NCBI GenBank assembly: GCA_025175665.1
Contig: JANKKI010000066.1
Coordinates: 1,984,001 to 2,048,000 of the forward strand
Source of the DNA: Cinchona pubescens
Taxonomy: Eukaryota > Streptophyta > Magnoliopsida > Gentianales > Rubiaceae
Length of the DNA: 64,000 bases
Direction of reading: 5' to 3'
Shown one piece after another: positions 10,036 through 25,200 of the stretch. The number at the start of each line of letters is the position of its first letter. The first letter of the stretch is position 1. The translations under genes were made by a program, and so were the position numbers. Under the pieces are notes generated by a model. The model worked only from the letters and a program-made list of their open reading frames with translations. It searched no databases and was not told the DNA's origin.

Positions 10036-13000
10036 ATGGCGATTGATGGGAGCTTTAATCTTCATTCTGAGCTCGAGAGGTTTCTTTCTAGATGCCCGAG
10101 GCTTGCTTCCATTCCCGAATTCAATTACTTGTTAAGGAAAGGTATAGCTATTTTTGTTTATAGTCGTTTTAACTTTTGAAACTATACAATGCATGATTTT
10201 AGCAGTATGATGTGCTCCAAGTTATATGCAGGGAAACAAGGTGACAGAAGAAGAGGTGGTGAAGGCAGTGGGGCAACTATTTCTGCATCCAAATTGATAC
10301 TATCCCATTGGTGGGATGTTTCCGTCCAATAGTGCATAAGGTTGTGGAAAGGGCCGTATCTTTGCTTCGTTTAGTGCCTTACTTGGGGTCAAATTCAGAT
10401 GATTCCATGGTGGAATTCAACGAGGATAAGTTCCTTAGAGAAGATGAAGATTTGGACGGTGCTGAACTTATGCATGTTGTTGATGTTTATGCTAGAACCG
10501 GGAAGGGCTTGAATCTCCATGAGCTCGCTTGTCTAGCCTTTTGTCGAGCATTAGATATGGTTCCTTTTGTACTGCGGTAAGCATTTTTTTTTCTGGCTCT
10601 TACTTCTCTTGCAGAATAAGGGAGAGATAAAACACCCATAAATGTCTCCATTTAGCAGTTGACTTTTGGTGTTGTCTTTTTTCGAGTTAAAGCCTTTATA
10701 CTGTATCATATTTAAGACATGAATTTGTATCTTGTCAAAATACTAGGAGACGCACATACAAATTTATCTTCTAGAAAACCTTGTGTCCATGTATTTATAG
10801 AGTTTTGGTTGAAAAGTTCAGTTTAGCTGTCGAAATACTAGAAAACCTTCTAGAAAACCTTGTGTTTTATCTTCTAGAAAACCTTGTGTCCACCGGCTGA
10901 GTCTGAATTCATCAAATATGTAAGTGGAGAGTCTCATGTTGCAACTCGATTAGGCACTTGTTCGTCTTTAATTACCGAAGAGAAAGGATACCCTTAGGAG
11001 GACAAATTATTGCCAAAAAAAATCTAAATATTATGAACCCGACATAAACACATATCAAGTAATACATTCCCATAATCCCCTGTTTTTTATTTTTTAAAAT
11101 CTGTGAGACTTAGTATCTGCTGATGTATTCTGCTCTTTCCATTTGTTCTTTCTTGTTTAGATTCCACCCTCGTAAATTGTTCAGAACTCTTGAAATGAAT
11201 GAACCAAGTTGTTTTTTTTGTGTATATCAGCCAGTTAACATGCCTTGTTCCTTGTCTCAGGCAAACATTGGATTATTTTCATTTTGCACCCGCTGCATTT
11301 GAACTGATTAGGTTGATGGAGTATTCTTGCAAGGAATTAGTTCTGGTAAGTTCATTAATGTTAATTAACTCCAAGAGCTGCTTTTATTTTATTTTTTAGG
11401 GTAAATTCAGATTTTTGTTGTCCGAAATGTTTCTGCGACTTTCTATTGATTCTTCTTCCCCTGGTCTGTCCTCTTCTGTTTTTTCTTTATTCATTGTTCC
11501 CTCTGCTACTGTATTTTGAGCTCCTCATGGCTTTAGTGGGATATATTCTGAAGCGTGTTTCTGCCAAATTTCTTCATTTGTTTTGGACTTTCATATGATA
11601 ATCAAACTTATTCGAAGGGGTTGATTGTTTGTTTGTCGTGCTTTCCTTGTTTTCAAATGCTACCGAGTGCGGCAATACTTTCTAGCAATAAATATGTTTC
11701 ATTTCATCTTTTACAGTAGGAACTTTAAAGCTTAAATGTTTAGGGAATTCGTAAATGCCTATGTACATCTTACTGGCGTGGAGATCTGTTCTAGGTGCCT
11801 GCTTGCTACAGGTTTTCCTAAAATTAGTACTGCTCTTAGCTGTTAATAGTGGATATTTGAGTTCTTTCTTGGCTTAATGGGAATGTAACACACATCTGAT
11901 TGATTCTAAATATGCTACTGCATAGAGATCCTGTAAAACCTGCCAAGTAATGGACCTCTTAAGAGTTGATGCATGGAGATGATCGTCTATTTTGTTTTAT
12001 AGGTTATGTTCTCTACCTTGGCAATCTCAAAATTTTTGACATTACCAATCTGTTCTTCGTCACTGCACATGCATGTTTTGCATAAACTCCAAAATTTGTT
12101 TGTCTGGAAAACTCAATTGTTGGTAGAGGAGAGCTATTCTTATTCTTTATGTTTTAATTTCTTTTTTTGTTGGTTTTGATACTTCTCCTTCTGTTATATT
12201 GAATGACGTTACAACTAGATTTTTTTTTTTCCCCTTCTCTTCGGCTTTTGTAATGTTTCTTTATTTTAACCATGATAAAATTCAGCAAAAGGAATTCAAA
12301 GTCCTCGACTCTTTTGGATGAACTTTTCAGAATTAAGAATGGTTGTAATTAATGCATTCTCCATTTAACATCCCACTCTGTTTTGCTTTTCGTGCTTTAA
12401 TCATTATTTTTTTGAATTTTGACAATTATAGATGTCTTATTCTTTAATAGACAGGTAGTCGAGTGCTGAATGTCATACGAGCATCGTATCGGTTCCTTTT
12501 AGCAGAGCCAGGAGTTTTCACCACATTGTGGGACTGGTCCTGTTTCTTAGACTTTGTACAGCTGCTTGCAGAGATTAAACTACATGAGGATGAGGAGTTG
12601 AAAAGGAATGTTTTGGACCTGAGGTGGTGCAGTATACAAATACTGTCAGTGGTTCTGAAGATAAACTTGATAGAACATCTTCAAATTTTTGTCATGGCTC
12701 TGATGAAGCTTTTTTATGTTTATTGCGGTTAGTTGTGTAACCTCTTCAAGCCTGTGATCATTTATTTGCATTTTTTTTGGTTACCAAATAATGTTTATGC
12801 TGTAGTAGTAAAAAACAACTAAGTGACAAGAATCTTTGGGCGAGACAGAATGGCACCAAATTCAGCTAGTCAAAGCATCCAAATCAATCTGATAATACCA
12901 TAAGTTCTTCTTGTGTCTCATCTGAGTCTAAATGATTTAATTGCCATTTTGTTGTATGAGGTATAATATGTTCATTAGAGGGGTAGATAATTTTTCTAAT

Positions 13001-13290
13001 GTTCACCTCAGAGTTGTAATGGAGAAATAGTTTCATTCATTTTTCCTGTTCTCAACATGCTCCTGTTGTTTTGATTTGCTTCTTCAAATTGCAGCTGGCA
13101 AGATGTTCTGTCAAGATATATCATTGGAGAAGGCTGGCTGGTATGTTGAAAATTCTGCAGTAAGACACACTGGATGCGAGGTTGAAATCCTTAATCCTGA
13201 TTTAAAGAATTTCAGCAATAGTTCGCCTTTATTCTCTTCAGAATTTCATGGCATATCGTCACCAGATTGGAGCATCAGCCAAGTGACATG
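10036..13290 (+). other. MDN1: MDN1 N-terminal domain, exons 1-5
   Basis: Exons are 10036-10141, 10232-10577, 11261-11345, 12455-12727 and 13095-13290. They encode the helical N-terminal domain before the first ATPase module, with recognisable segments EEEVVKAVGQLFLHP, SYRFLLAEP and LWDWSC. A one-base excess near 10297 and another near 12660 switch the frame. The introns, including 11346-12454, hold no gene. Confidence 0.8.
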
Positions 13291-16200
13291 GTAAGAGAAG
13301 TTGGTATGAAATAGGGCAGAATATTACTTTTGTGCAAAATTTTACTACATGACTCATCCTATATGGCTTAAGGATATGCATTTCACATGTGCGCCCTTGG
13401 ACTGGCACTGAGCACGCTTCAAGTGATTAAAACCGTCCTGGGAAGTGCAACTTCGAAGTGGATAAAGCAGGAGATGTATTCCCTTGTTAGAGGAAGTGTG
13501 ATAACATAAATGCTGAGCTTCAGGCTATAAAGGAATTTTTTCAATTGTGTTTTTTCTGCCTCCCCTTGTTTTATGTGGTCATGATATCATTAATTCCAAC
13601 AGAACCTTAGTGTATGTGTATGCATCTTTGCATTTTGTGATTGTGGAAACTTCTTATATGCTTAGCGAACTAAATGTCCAATATATGCATACCACAACCT
13701 TTGGATGCAGTTGTTACAGTTCTGACCTGTGAATTCTGAAAACATGTCACTCCTGTTCATACTCCCTCGTTTCCACTCTATGGACTTTGTAGTGTAGGAC
13801 TTTGAAATATGTTAATGACGATGAGTTTTAGTTCTCTGCCCACCTTTTCTCCTTTCCTGTGCTCTCATCTACCTCCTTTTTCTTCCCAATTTTTAATTTT
13901 TAAAATGGATTTTAGTGATATTCTCACATTTCGAAATGAATGCAGGAGAAGTGGAAACCCTTTTATCTTGACAGCTGCATTGAAGAAAAGTTTTGAGATG
14001 GTATTCTTAGCAACAAGTCAGAGATGGCCTGTTCTTCTATATGGCCCTGCTGGTGCGGGAAAAACAGCACTTATTAACAAGTTAGCCCAGGATCAGGGGA
14101 GCCAAGGTATGGTCTTCGACGCATATATTCAAGTTCTTTCCTTAATTAGATGGAAAATGCTTATGCTATTTCTTTCTTTAACGCATACGAATTCTTTGAG
14201 TGGACTTTCCTCTAACTTTGGTATCCAACTAGAAGTGATGCTTTAGACCTCATAGGATATGTGATGATTGCAATTGATTCAAAAAAAAGCCATTTGATTC
14301 TAATTGTTTGTAGAGTGGTCTTCTTCCCTTGGTTCCATGAAAGGAAAGGAAAGTTAAAAATGAAACAAATAAAAGGGGAAAAAAACTTCTATTTTTTTGG
14401 TTTCCACTTCTCTTGTCTTCCTAACTTTTGGATTTGAATTTTTTGTACTTTCAAATGCCTTGTTATGCAGTGCTGATTATTTCCTTTTCCAGCTGCATGA
14501 GGGTGTGGTTATTTAACCCAACCGAGATATCACTTGGTGTGAGATTTAGGAGAATGGGTTTCTGGGTCTTGTTTGGGATGAACTGATTGAACCGCATAGA
14601 CCATAATCTGAATCTGAAAATCAAACTGACAGTAGTTATAGATAGAGTTAATGTGTTAAAAAGTATTAAGCAATTAATCACATTGCCAGGTACATAAATT
14701 ACATCTGTTACAAGAATAAGCATTAAATTACATTGATCTCCCTTTGCTGTGGTTGTATATTTTACCTTACATTTGGAGAGGATTCTGAAACTCCCAATCC
14801 ATCTTTACTCGGTGGTTATGTACTTGTTGAAAAGTCAAGGAGCTGCTGTTATCTAAAAAAATTCTTACAGGAGGATCAGTGGAACATATTATAGTTAGAC
14901 CTTGCTTTTGGCTACAAGCAGAGTTAGTAATGAAATGAAAATCCATGATACTAGACAGTTTTTGGTCTGGCAAAAGTAAAATAAAAAATTGATTGAATGA
15001 TGGTTCAAGAAGGATATAGTGCCTGTTCTTCTTTGCTTAAGGTCAGCTGATTATAGCCTTTTCAAATCTGAAAGCTATTTTGGGGTCTTTTTGTTTGAAT
15101 TTGACTTCTGTCTTAGCTTATTTTCAGATGAAAAAAATTTGATTCTTAGAAGCAGACCTTAAGGTGCTTCCTAGAACTGATTTTGGCTTTTCAAGATTTT
15201 GAAACAAAAACATGCTTTCATTTTTTCATGCACCTTTAGGGAAAGCTGAAGCTAACTAGAAGAGGCCCATTGTCCATTAGTAATAATTATCTGATGAATT
15301 TATTTGTAATGGTGAATAGTTGTATAGGTAAATTTTCAAGTATATAATGATCGCGCACTTTTCATTGCTTTCTTTGTCTACTCATTTAAGTTACTATTGA
15401 CTTCAAATAAATGTGACAAGTTTGGCTTTATTCCAATTAATGGACTTTATTCGTATGTACTAAAGATTGTGTATTCTAGTCACTTGTATTTATTTGTCGG
15501 ACATTTCGTAACACGTACCAATACTAACTTCAAACCATGCAACTTTGAGATTTTCTGTTTCTTGTTCTCTGGTTGATATCTGGGTACATGATTCCACTTG
15601 GCTGTAATATGTAGTCCTTTTTTTAACTTCTTAATGTCTTTATTTGAACTTTTATTTTCGGGTGATATATGACACAAAATAGCTGTCAAACAGTTGGTTA
15701 AATACATTTCAAAGTGCTTAATAATTGTTAAGAGGCTATCATCCGATTGTGTAACTTTTTGCTCAAGATTTGCAGCCTTTTCTCTTTGAGCAGTCTTCTC
15801 TTTTTTACTCCTCTTTCCTGTCCCTTTTTCTGATGATTGAATGCCTTTATGAGCCTGGTTTTGCAACAGCAATTGAAGCTTGTGATGCCATGCCGTCATG
15901 CTGCATTTACACGTCTGGACTTGATTGCTAGTTGCAGTATAATATTTTGATTCTATATAGTGCTGCTTTTTTTTTTTGGGGGAGGGGGTGGCAGTGTTGG
16001 CAGGAGAGGGGGCAGCGGGGAACATTCTATTGTCTTTGTCTTTATTATAAGCAAACAAATTATATACATATATTTCTGTGCAATTGTGCTGATTTTAGCT
16101 CCTTAACCGCTGAACCTCAGTATTGTCTATTCACATGGACGAGCAAATTGATGGAAAAACGTTACTTGGAAGTTATGTTTGTACGGAGCAACCTGGTGAA

Positions 16201-19200
16201 TTTATAATCAGGTGGCAGCCTGGTTCTCTTACACAGGTTTGTCGCGCTCTATGAATTTTAAGGTACTAATGAGCTCGCCATTATTGTAAGCTGCATAAAA
16301 TTGTGTTGTAGGCTGTTTCTAATGGATTTTGGGTCGTTTTCGAGGACATTGATAAAGCACCACCTGATGTTCAATCCATCTTATTGCCTTTGTTGGATGG
16401 TGCGAGTTCATTTTTAACCGGCCATGGGGAGGTATTTCAGCTCCCTGCTTTGCTTTTGATAGTTTCAAGAGATTGAATATTGCTGTTTTGAATGTGGTGT
16501 ACACTGTTGCGCATCTTTCCTGAAGAATCTGTCATAGCTGATGATTGCTCTTTTCAAGTACTCATTACCCTTTTCTTGTAACTTATTGAGTGCCTTATAC
16601 AAGATTGAAATTTTAAGTGTTATTTTAGCGTTGGTATTGTGTTGCTTATAGGGATCCACTATAACAGGGAGGAAAGGAAGAGTAGGTGCATAAATGAATA
16701 TCTATTGCATCTAGGTTTGACATGGCCTTTTTCTTGCTTCTTTTGTGCTGTATGTTGTCTATAACTTCTGGATAACATGGCTCACGACTTCTACTGTTCA
16801 TCATCTTGTTGTTTATGTGGTAATGTGTATCCTGAAAAAAGGAAAAAGGAGTATATATCTTTTCAGCAATTAGTTTAAATTATTATGTCAATTCTACTAA
16901 ACTCGGTTGATTAATTGGATGAATGGTACAGGTGTGAAAGCCTAATCTCACTTGTGCAATATATATGAAGAGACTTAGGAAAGAACAGGAAGAATTAACA
17001 TGAAACTTTTAGTTTTTAGGGCACGGGTGGGATAGGGTTGTGAAGGAAGGTGTCAAATGAGATGATTACAAACTCTTTTTGTGTCCCTTTTTTTTTCTTT
17101 TAACCTCATCCTTTTAGGTAAATTCACTTGTCCCATATCTTAAGAGGTGTTGTATCATAATCTAATCACTATTCCTTCCTTATAGGTCATCAAAATTTTC
17201 CTTCTATTCTCTTATCTATTGCTGAAAATTTCTAGATTCACCTCATACTCAAAGCTATTGGTTTTTTATCCTCTGCCTTGTTCAATCAAGTTACTTTGTG
17301 ATCTTGTTCATCCATTTTAACTGTTATTTTTATTTCCGTAATTTGAATCTCTTATAAGAGTAGAGTCTTGAAATTCTATTCCATGATTAGAATTAATGTA
17401 AACTACCCTATACTAAAAGTACCAATTACAACTTTAAAAATCGTGCAACTTTATCTTTGCTCGAGGAACATCATCTAAAAATTTTGGCTGTTCACAGGCA
17501 ATAAGGGTGCATGAAGGTTTCAGACTGTTCTCCACAGTAACAAGCTCAAAGCTAGATATATCATCTGTCGTAGAAGGTTAACAGTGCTCCTTTGTTTTTT
17601 TTATTTTGATTTTGATTTTGTTTTTGTTTTTGTTTTTGTTTTTTTTTTCTTATAGGGTCTCTTTGTACATTTTGCTGTCTTCATCCTTCCCCTATCTTCT
17701 CTCTCTCAATTTTTTTTCAGACTGTTTACACCACAATAGTTCATCCTATTCCTATCTATCCAGTTCTATGGGTAGGGCCCAACTGGACAAGAGGGCTGAA
17801 AGGATAGAATCCCAACCAGATAAGAGAGGTGCATTACTGCATCCGTCTGGATTTATGCAGGATTAAATCCTGTAGAAACCACGGGCTGGGGTTTACCCCC
17901 CAACCTGCAGTCTAGCTGCACTTCAAGTGCAAGCTGGTCAACAATTCTTTGACGACATGGTACTGCACACGCTTCAATGTCTTAATCTCGTTGACTTGTT
18001 AACTGGTTTGTATTACTTTCATGGGTCTATTCTTGGTTCATCTAGCTTAAGTTTTTAGAGCTGAGACTGTAAGTCTCCAGCATTGCTTGCTATTTCACTA
18101 AATGGATACCATGCCACTTCCAAATGGATGAAGTGACAGGAATTCTTTATTAATTAATTTCTGTGGGAGCTAGTGTATTCATATCTAATGGAAATAAACA
18201 TTTGCACAAATCAAATATTTTAAGTGTATTATGTATGCTTTCATCTGAAAGAACTCAAAAGTTATATTCCTTCTACTGAAAATGTCCACCATAATTTTAT
18301 GGTTCTAAATTTACAAACTAACAACTAAGTGGTTATTTTTGCTTTAAAGTAAATGCCTCTAATTAAGTATTCTCTTGGCTCTTTGCATGGGTAATCTTTT
18401 CTGGGCATTTAGTGTGTATTTTTATTTATTCTTATTTGCTTTGCAGATTTTTTTATTTTTTATTTTTTTTAAATATTTTCTCTTGATAGGGAAGAATTCA
18501 CTTACTGGTCTTTGGCGAAGAGTAATGATTGGATCCCCAGGAGAAAGGGACTTGCTCAATATTGTGAGCGCATGGTATCCTGAATTGGATCCTCTGGCAG
18601 GAAAACTTATAGGTTGATCAAATTGTGTTCTGCATTGATAATTTGTCCTCGCAGCATAAGTACTATCTAAATGTTAGATTTTCTGCAGGAACCTTCAAAA
18701 GGATGAATCAACTAGCGGGATTTCTCCCGCATTTGCCAAGACTGCTTCTTTAAGTTCTCATGGCAGGTTCTCATTGAGGTAATTGCTGATGCATAGGACC
18801 TGAAAACAAATAAAAGCAGGACGAGGTTCTGTGTTACATGTGGGGGTTGCCTCTTGATGTATTTCATGTGTTTGCAATGGCAGAGATCTTCTGACATGGT
18901 GCAGGAGAATTGCGGGTTTGAGATTAACCCCTAGGGAAGATGGTCTATCATCTAGCAGCAGCATCTATAAAGAGGTAAAGTATGTTTCTATTTTTTCTTG
19001 TAACCTAGTTCAGATAACGTGGCTGTGGATGAACGTTGACTTGCTGTGTTAGGCTGTAGATGTTTTTGCTGCCTTCTCAACTTCCGTCGATAATCGTTTA
19101 GCTATGATGAAAGAGATCGCAAGATTGTGGACAGTTCCAATTGTGGAGACTCTATATCCTGTCAATAAGCCTGTGATCCAAGTCTGTCCTTTTCCAAGTT

Positions 19201-22200
19201 TAATTTCTTATTTAGTTTGCGATGTAAGTAGAATTTGTTTTTCAAAGCTGCAAATTATTTTCAGGATTTGCAGTCTGATTTACATATTGGGAGAATTATC
19301 CTTAACCGCACCCAAATCAGAGTAAGTTTTAGGAATTTTTCCTTCTTTTTGATTTGATTACGTTGTTAAACTTTCATTATGTTTCATAATTTTGTAATCT
19401 GTCATTCTGCAGTCGGGTCATGATAAGAAGCCTTTCGTAGAGATTCGTAGTTCAGTTCATGTTCTTGAGAGAATTGCTTGCTCTGTGATGTTCAATGAAC
19501 CTGTCCTTATTGGTTGGCGAAACTGGTACTGGGAAGACCACTCTTGTGCAAAGTCTGGCTGCGAGAATTGGTCAGAAACTTACGGTTTTGGTAAGTTCAC
19601 TAGTGACCATTTGATGTGATATGCTTCAAGAGAGATATTGATCAATAATTTCTTTTGCATTCCAGAATTTGAGCCAGCAAAGTGAGTTGCAGATTTGTTA
19701 GGGGGTTTCAGACCCATTGATGCTCAATCTGTATCTCTAATTCCTCTTTATAAAGAGTTCGAGAATCTTTTCATTAGTACATTTTCATCAAAGGTACAGT
19801 TGGCTGAAACTTTTCTTCTTCTTGCTCCTTGAAGCTGCTTAGTTTACTGTAATGTATGCTGTTGAATCTTTGTTTTTAGGATAATGGAGAATTTCTGGCA
19901 CATTTAAGGAAGTTTATAGTTGACAAGAACTGGAAGAAGTTAGTTACTGGTTTTCAGAAAGGTGTCAAAAAGATTGTTGAAATAGGAAAATGTGGGTCCG
20001 GTAACAAAAGGAAGAGGCCTTTAGGTGAGGAAGTGTTGAGAGGTTGGGATAATTTTTCTTTGAAACTTGACAGAGCTCGTGCACAAATTAGTGGTTCTGG
20101 TGGAATGATATTTTCATTTGTAGAAGGAGCTTTTGTTACTGCACTGAAAAATGGTGAGTGGATATTGCTGGATGAGGTAAATTTGGCCCCTCCAGAGACC
20201 TTGCAGAGAATTATTGGTGTCCTTGAAGAAGAGAAAGGATCATTGTGTTTGGCTGAAAGAGGTGATATCAGCTATATACCTAGACATCCCAACTTCCGCA
20301 TATTTGCCTGCATGAATCCTGCAACTGATGCTGGAAAGAGGGACTTGCCTTTCTCATTAAGGGGCAGATTTACAGAATATTTTGTTGATGATGTGTTGGA
20401 TGATGACGATCTAATGTTGTTTATCAATCAGTATATGGACGATTTCCATTCAAATGGTGAGTTGGTTAGTACAAATTGTGCATTTTTACAAAGCAGCTAA
20501 GAAGGAATCTCAAGAAAGGCTGCAGGATGGTGCTAACCAGAAGCCACAGTACAGTTTGAGGTCTCTATACCGTGCACTAGAGTACACTGGGAAGGCAAGA
20601 AAGAAATTTGGATTCCAAAAAGCTTTCTATGATGGGTTTTGTATGTTTTTCCTGACTTTGTTGGATGAACCTAGTGCCAAGTTAATGAACCAATTGATAT
20701 CGTCATACTTGTTAGGAGGGAAAATGCCTCAACAGGTCCCTTTTGATGCTTACTTGATGGTTAGAGGAAATTCATGCTCAGATCCTTTGGTGGAGAGCTA
20801 TGTTTTCTCTAACACATCTGTTAAAGATCATCTTAGTAACCTGGCCCGTGCCATATTAGATGGAAGATATCCTGTCTTATTACAAGGACCCACATCTAGT
20901 GGGAAGACCAGCTTAGTTCAGTATCTTGCTGCAATAACTGGTCATGAGTTTGTACGGATCAATAACCATGAACACACTGATCTTCAGGAGTATCTAGGAT
21001 CTTATATTACTGATTCTAGTGGAAAGCTTGTTTTCCATGAGGGTGTACTCGTTAAGGCTATTCGCAATGGTCAATGGATAGTTCTGGATGAGCTTAACCT
21101 TGCTCCATCTGATGTATTGGAAGCATTAAATAGGTTGCTTGACGACAATAGGGAACTTTATATACCTGAGCTACGTGAAGTTGTTCGTGCACATCCAGAT
21201 TTTATGCTTTTTGCTACACAAAATCCGCCTAATATTTATGGCATTTGGACGTAAAATGCTTTCTCGTGCATTTCGCAACCGTTTTGTAGAGATCCATGTT
21301 GAGGAAATTCCAGAGGGTGAGTTGAGCATAATATTAGAACAGAGGTGCAAAGTTCCTGCTAGCTATGCTAAGAAAATGGTTGATGTCATGAAGAATTTGC
21401 AATTGCACAGGCAGAGTAGTAAGGTTTTTGCTGGGAAACAAGGATATATAACTCCGCGTGACTTGTTTAGGTGGGCAAATCGTTTTAGGGTATTTGGCAG
21501 CAGTTATGAAGATCTAGCTCGTGATGGTTATTACTTGCTTGCTGAAAGGCTGCGTGATGATAATGAGAGGAGAGTAGTTCAAGAAGTTTTGGAGACACAG
21601 CTGCATGTTAAACTTGCCAAGGATGAGATGTACAAGCTGGTATACTTTCTTTCAGACATGCATATGTTTATTCATTGCCATTAGCTGAAAATCTCTTTGT
21701 TAGTAGCAGATTGAATTTTCTTGGAACTATCCCAAAAAATTTTGGCATTCATTTTGTTCACTAAGCTGATTATCATGTCTACTAAAGTGGCTGGTTATTC
21801 TCTTCACTCATCCTTGAATTCAGGAAAGTTGACCATATTCTTTTGATTGGTGCTTTTGTTTTTTGAATTTTATCTCGAAATGATTATGAAAACTTTCTTT
21901 ATTGAGTTTAAAATGATTATATGCCCTGTTTTAAAGCATTCTATGTTACAAGAATGAGCTTTAAGTGACTCCGCATCTGAGCTGCATCTGTTTTTAGTGA
22001 CGTCAATTGCCATCCTAGAAATCAGATCACTCCAAATGGTGTTCAGTCCACTTTGCTGAACCATTTATTAGTAGAAAGACCAATTGTTGCCATTCTGTTT
22101 TCCTTTCCTCTGTCCCGCTTCTTCCTTTTAACTTGATTTAATATAATTGGCTGTTGTTTGGCCATTGTCTGGGTATGTAGGGTACTGTTGATGAACTATG

Positions 22201-25200
22201 ATGCACTAGATCTTTTGACGAACTTAGCTTTTCATTTTAATGTTCTCTGTCTTACAAATGACTTCATGACTTCATTTTTCAAGTCTAAGTTGTTCCTTGA
22301 ATAGTCATCCAATATTGTCTGCCTACCCATTCATTATCAGATCTTTGACTTTTGTAGGATGGGGGATTTTTGTGAAAACTTAAAAAGAGTCCAAAGGGTT
22401 TGTAATCTCGTATGTGCATGTTTCCTTATCAAACTCTCCCAATCTGTGCCTTTAAAGAGACTGATGTTATAGGTTTGGCAAGTTGCATGTTTGAGGTTAT
22501 TAAAGTGCTATTGCGGGACATCATTGAAGTGCGATGCATCATTTCTGTTCTAGTTTCTATTTGCTGGCAAACTCATACATGGCTCCATGCATCAGTTTTA
22601 CTTTATGCCTAGCTTGAAATTTTATGACATATGGTCGCCGGTTTCTAAGCATTCTTACCTGAGTCACTTCCAATCAATAAGTGTCTGGAAATAATTCTTG
22701 ATTATTTTGTTGATAATCCTTCACATATTGGTGATGGTTATGCATCATTTAAATAGGTTTTCTTATGTTCTTTGTTCCCATACCCAACTTCCTTGAATCA
22801 TTTACTACTGGGATATACAAGTTCTACTTCATAATTCAGGACGAACAAGATGGAGAAAAGATCATCTGGACTCGAAGCATGTGCAGATTGTATTTTCTAG
22901 TCGAGCGTTGCTACAGGTTGCGCGAACCTGTTCTCCTTGTTGGTGAAACTGGTGGTGGGAAAACGACTGTTTGTCAATTGCTTAGTGTTCTGTTGCCTTC
23001 CAAGTTACACATTTTGAATTGCCATCAATATACTGAGACTTCTGATTTTCTTGGGGTTTGCTTCTTTTCCCTTCTCCTTAATTTTTGTCCCTGGATGTGG
23101 AGGGGGTTTATATGGATGCACCTTGATGGTTTCTACTTGTGTTCTTTTTTTTTTTGTTTTGTTTTGTTTTTTTTTTTTTTTGGGGGTTTACTACATTTTA
23201 TGCACATCTGGTGATGATATTTTGACAATCAATTGAGCAGGGTTTCTATCCTGTAAGAGAGAGGTCACGAGTTGCTTCAAAATTCAAATCTCTATGCGAG
23301 GACTTAGTGCGTTCCAAAGCTTTTGTCAATTATCCTGGTGAACTTGTATGTTTCTTTCAGATCTTTCAATGATCTATTGATTTTCTCACTCCACGACTGT
23401 ACCATAATCATTTGTTTTTGTATGCAGGATATTTCTTCAGATATTAATCAAGCTTCTCTGACTCTGGATAAAATATCTCTGATTATCAATGGGTACAGAC
23501 AGGGACTGATATCCCATCCTGATGTCACTGTACAAGAACTGGATTCTATCGAGAATATTAATGCAGACTTAGCTAAGCTGTATAATAAATGGCAGACCAT
23601 TTTTATATGGCAAGATGGACCTCTAGTTGAAGCAATGAAGAAAGGTGATTTGTTTCTCATTGATGAAATTTCTTTGGCTGATGACAGTGTGCTTGAAAGA
23701 TTGAACAGTGTTTTGGAGCCAGAAAGGAAGCTGGTGGGTAGTTTTCTCCACCAAATATACATTTTCTACTCATGCACTTGATTTGTTGGCTTCAACTTGT
23801 CTTATTGGTTTTTCTGGAAATGATTGATGAAAAATTGACATGTACAGAACACACTGTTCTGATATGCTTTCTATGGGAATAAATGGAGATCATTTAGACT
23901 TCATCTTCAGTGTGAATCTTGCTCATCTTTCCCTTTCTTCAATTGATGTTCAGTTGCTCCTTTATATAGGCTATTTACCTTAAGTCATAAAGGTCCATTA
24001 TTGAGCTTAACTCTGAGAAGACCAAGTATCAAGTCTGATTTTTTTGTGCTTCTACATTTTTTTATCCCTTATAATCATAATGATGTCTCTTTTATTTGAC
24101 GCATGTCCGACGTAGAGCTTTAAGGGAGTAGGATTGTCAGTGAGATTATCAGGGGCAATGTTGTTGTACGTTCTACTAGTTACAGTTGGTTTGAATTGGA
24201 GTTTTAAGTGGGGAATTCTTGTCCAATATGTTAACCCATTAAATACTGTCTGTGCACTTAGCTCATAACCTGCTTTGCATATGAAAGTTTGACTGTCAAG
24301 ACAAGATTAACGAGTCATGAAATTTACAAGTATCCTACTCCAACAATCAAGTTAATCACCTGATGCATATGAAAGTTTGACTGTCAAGACAAGATTAACG
24401 ATTCATGCATCAGATGATTAACTTGATTGTTGGAGTAGGATACTTGTAAATTTCTATATCAGCATTGAGCTGAAACTTTCTGATTGTTGTCCATCTCCTT
24501 TTGTCTGTGAAGAAAAATTCTCAACGCCATTGTGATATTCTTTTTGAGGCCTTGTTTTACATCAATATTTCGCTCACTGTGAGCAGAAGACAATTTTATT
24601 TTCTTGATATTATCACGTTTTTTTGAAAACAAGAATTCTCACTGTATTTATCTCTTGCGTCATTTCGTTTCTTGTTAGGTTAAAGTTGCAGTATTTGTTT
24701 TTAATTTCAGTTTCTTCTCTGTCATCACTGTTATATATTTGTCTTGTACCTTTGACCTCTGCAGTGAGCATTGGCGGAGAAAGGAGGCTCTGATTTGGAA
24801 ATAATTACTGCTCATACAAACTTTTTCGTTCTTGCAACAATGAATCCTGGCGGCGACTTTGGTAAGAAGATTATTATCACCTGCCCTTCGCAACCGGTTT
24901 ACTGAGATATGGGTTCCTCCTGTCAGTGACTTAAATGAGCTTAGATGTATTGGTCTCGAGAGGTAAGTGACTATTACATATCATTCATAAAGTAAGTTGT
25001 CATAGATGCAGTGAATCTTCGTAATTTTGTTTCTTGTTTGTATTGATATTGCAGAATTTCAAATCCTCAACGAACTGGAATTGTGGATGTCATGCTTAAA
25101 TTTTGGGAAGTATGTCTGCTTATTGTTCATCTGCCGAGATTATTTATCTTTCTGTGTTCTCTATAATGATTTTGTTGTGTATAATATGCAGAATTTCACA

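Larger units (their letters stand above)
13946..18612 (+). other. MDN1: MDN1 AAA+ module 1
   Basis: Exons are 13946-14106, 16121-16236, 16312-16431, 17498-17576 and 18490-18612. The P-loop GPAGAGKTA starts at 14043. The Walker B-like strand reads WVVFEDIDKAPPD, followed by a helix and the segment GFRLFSTV. GDKAP-type variation in Walker B of module 1 is usual for plant midasins. Confidence 0.8.

Noticed and set aside
15480..16058. 192-codon minus-strand open frame in an MDN1 intron
   Set aside because: Low-complexity Lys/Ser-rich product with no recognised family; antisense within an intron.
17346..17365. TCTCTTATAAGAG resembling a collapsed adapter junction
   Set aside because: A short palindrome only, lacking the diagnostic ACACATCT or AGATGTGT core.
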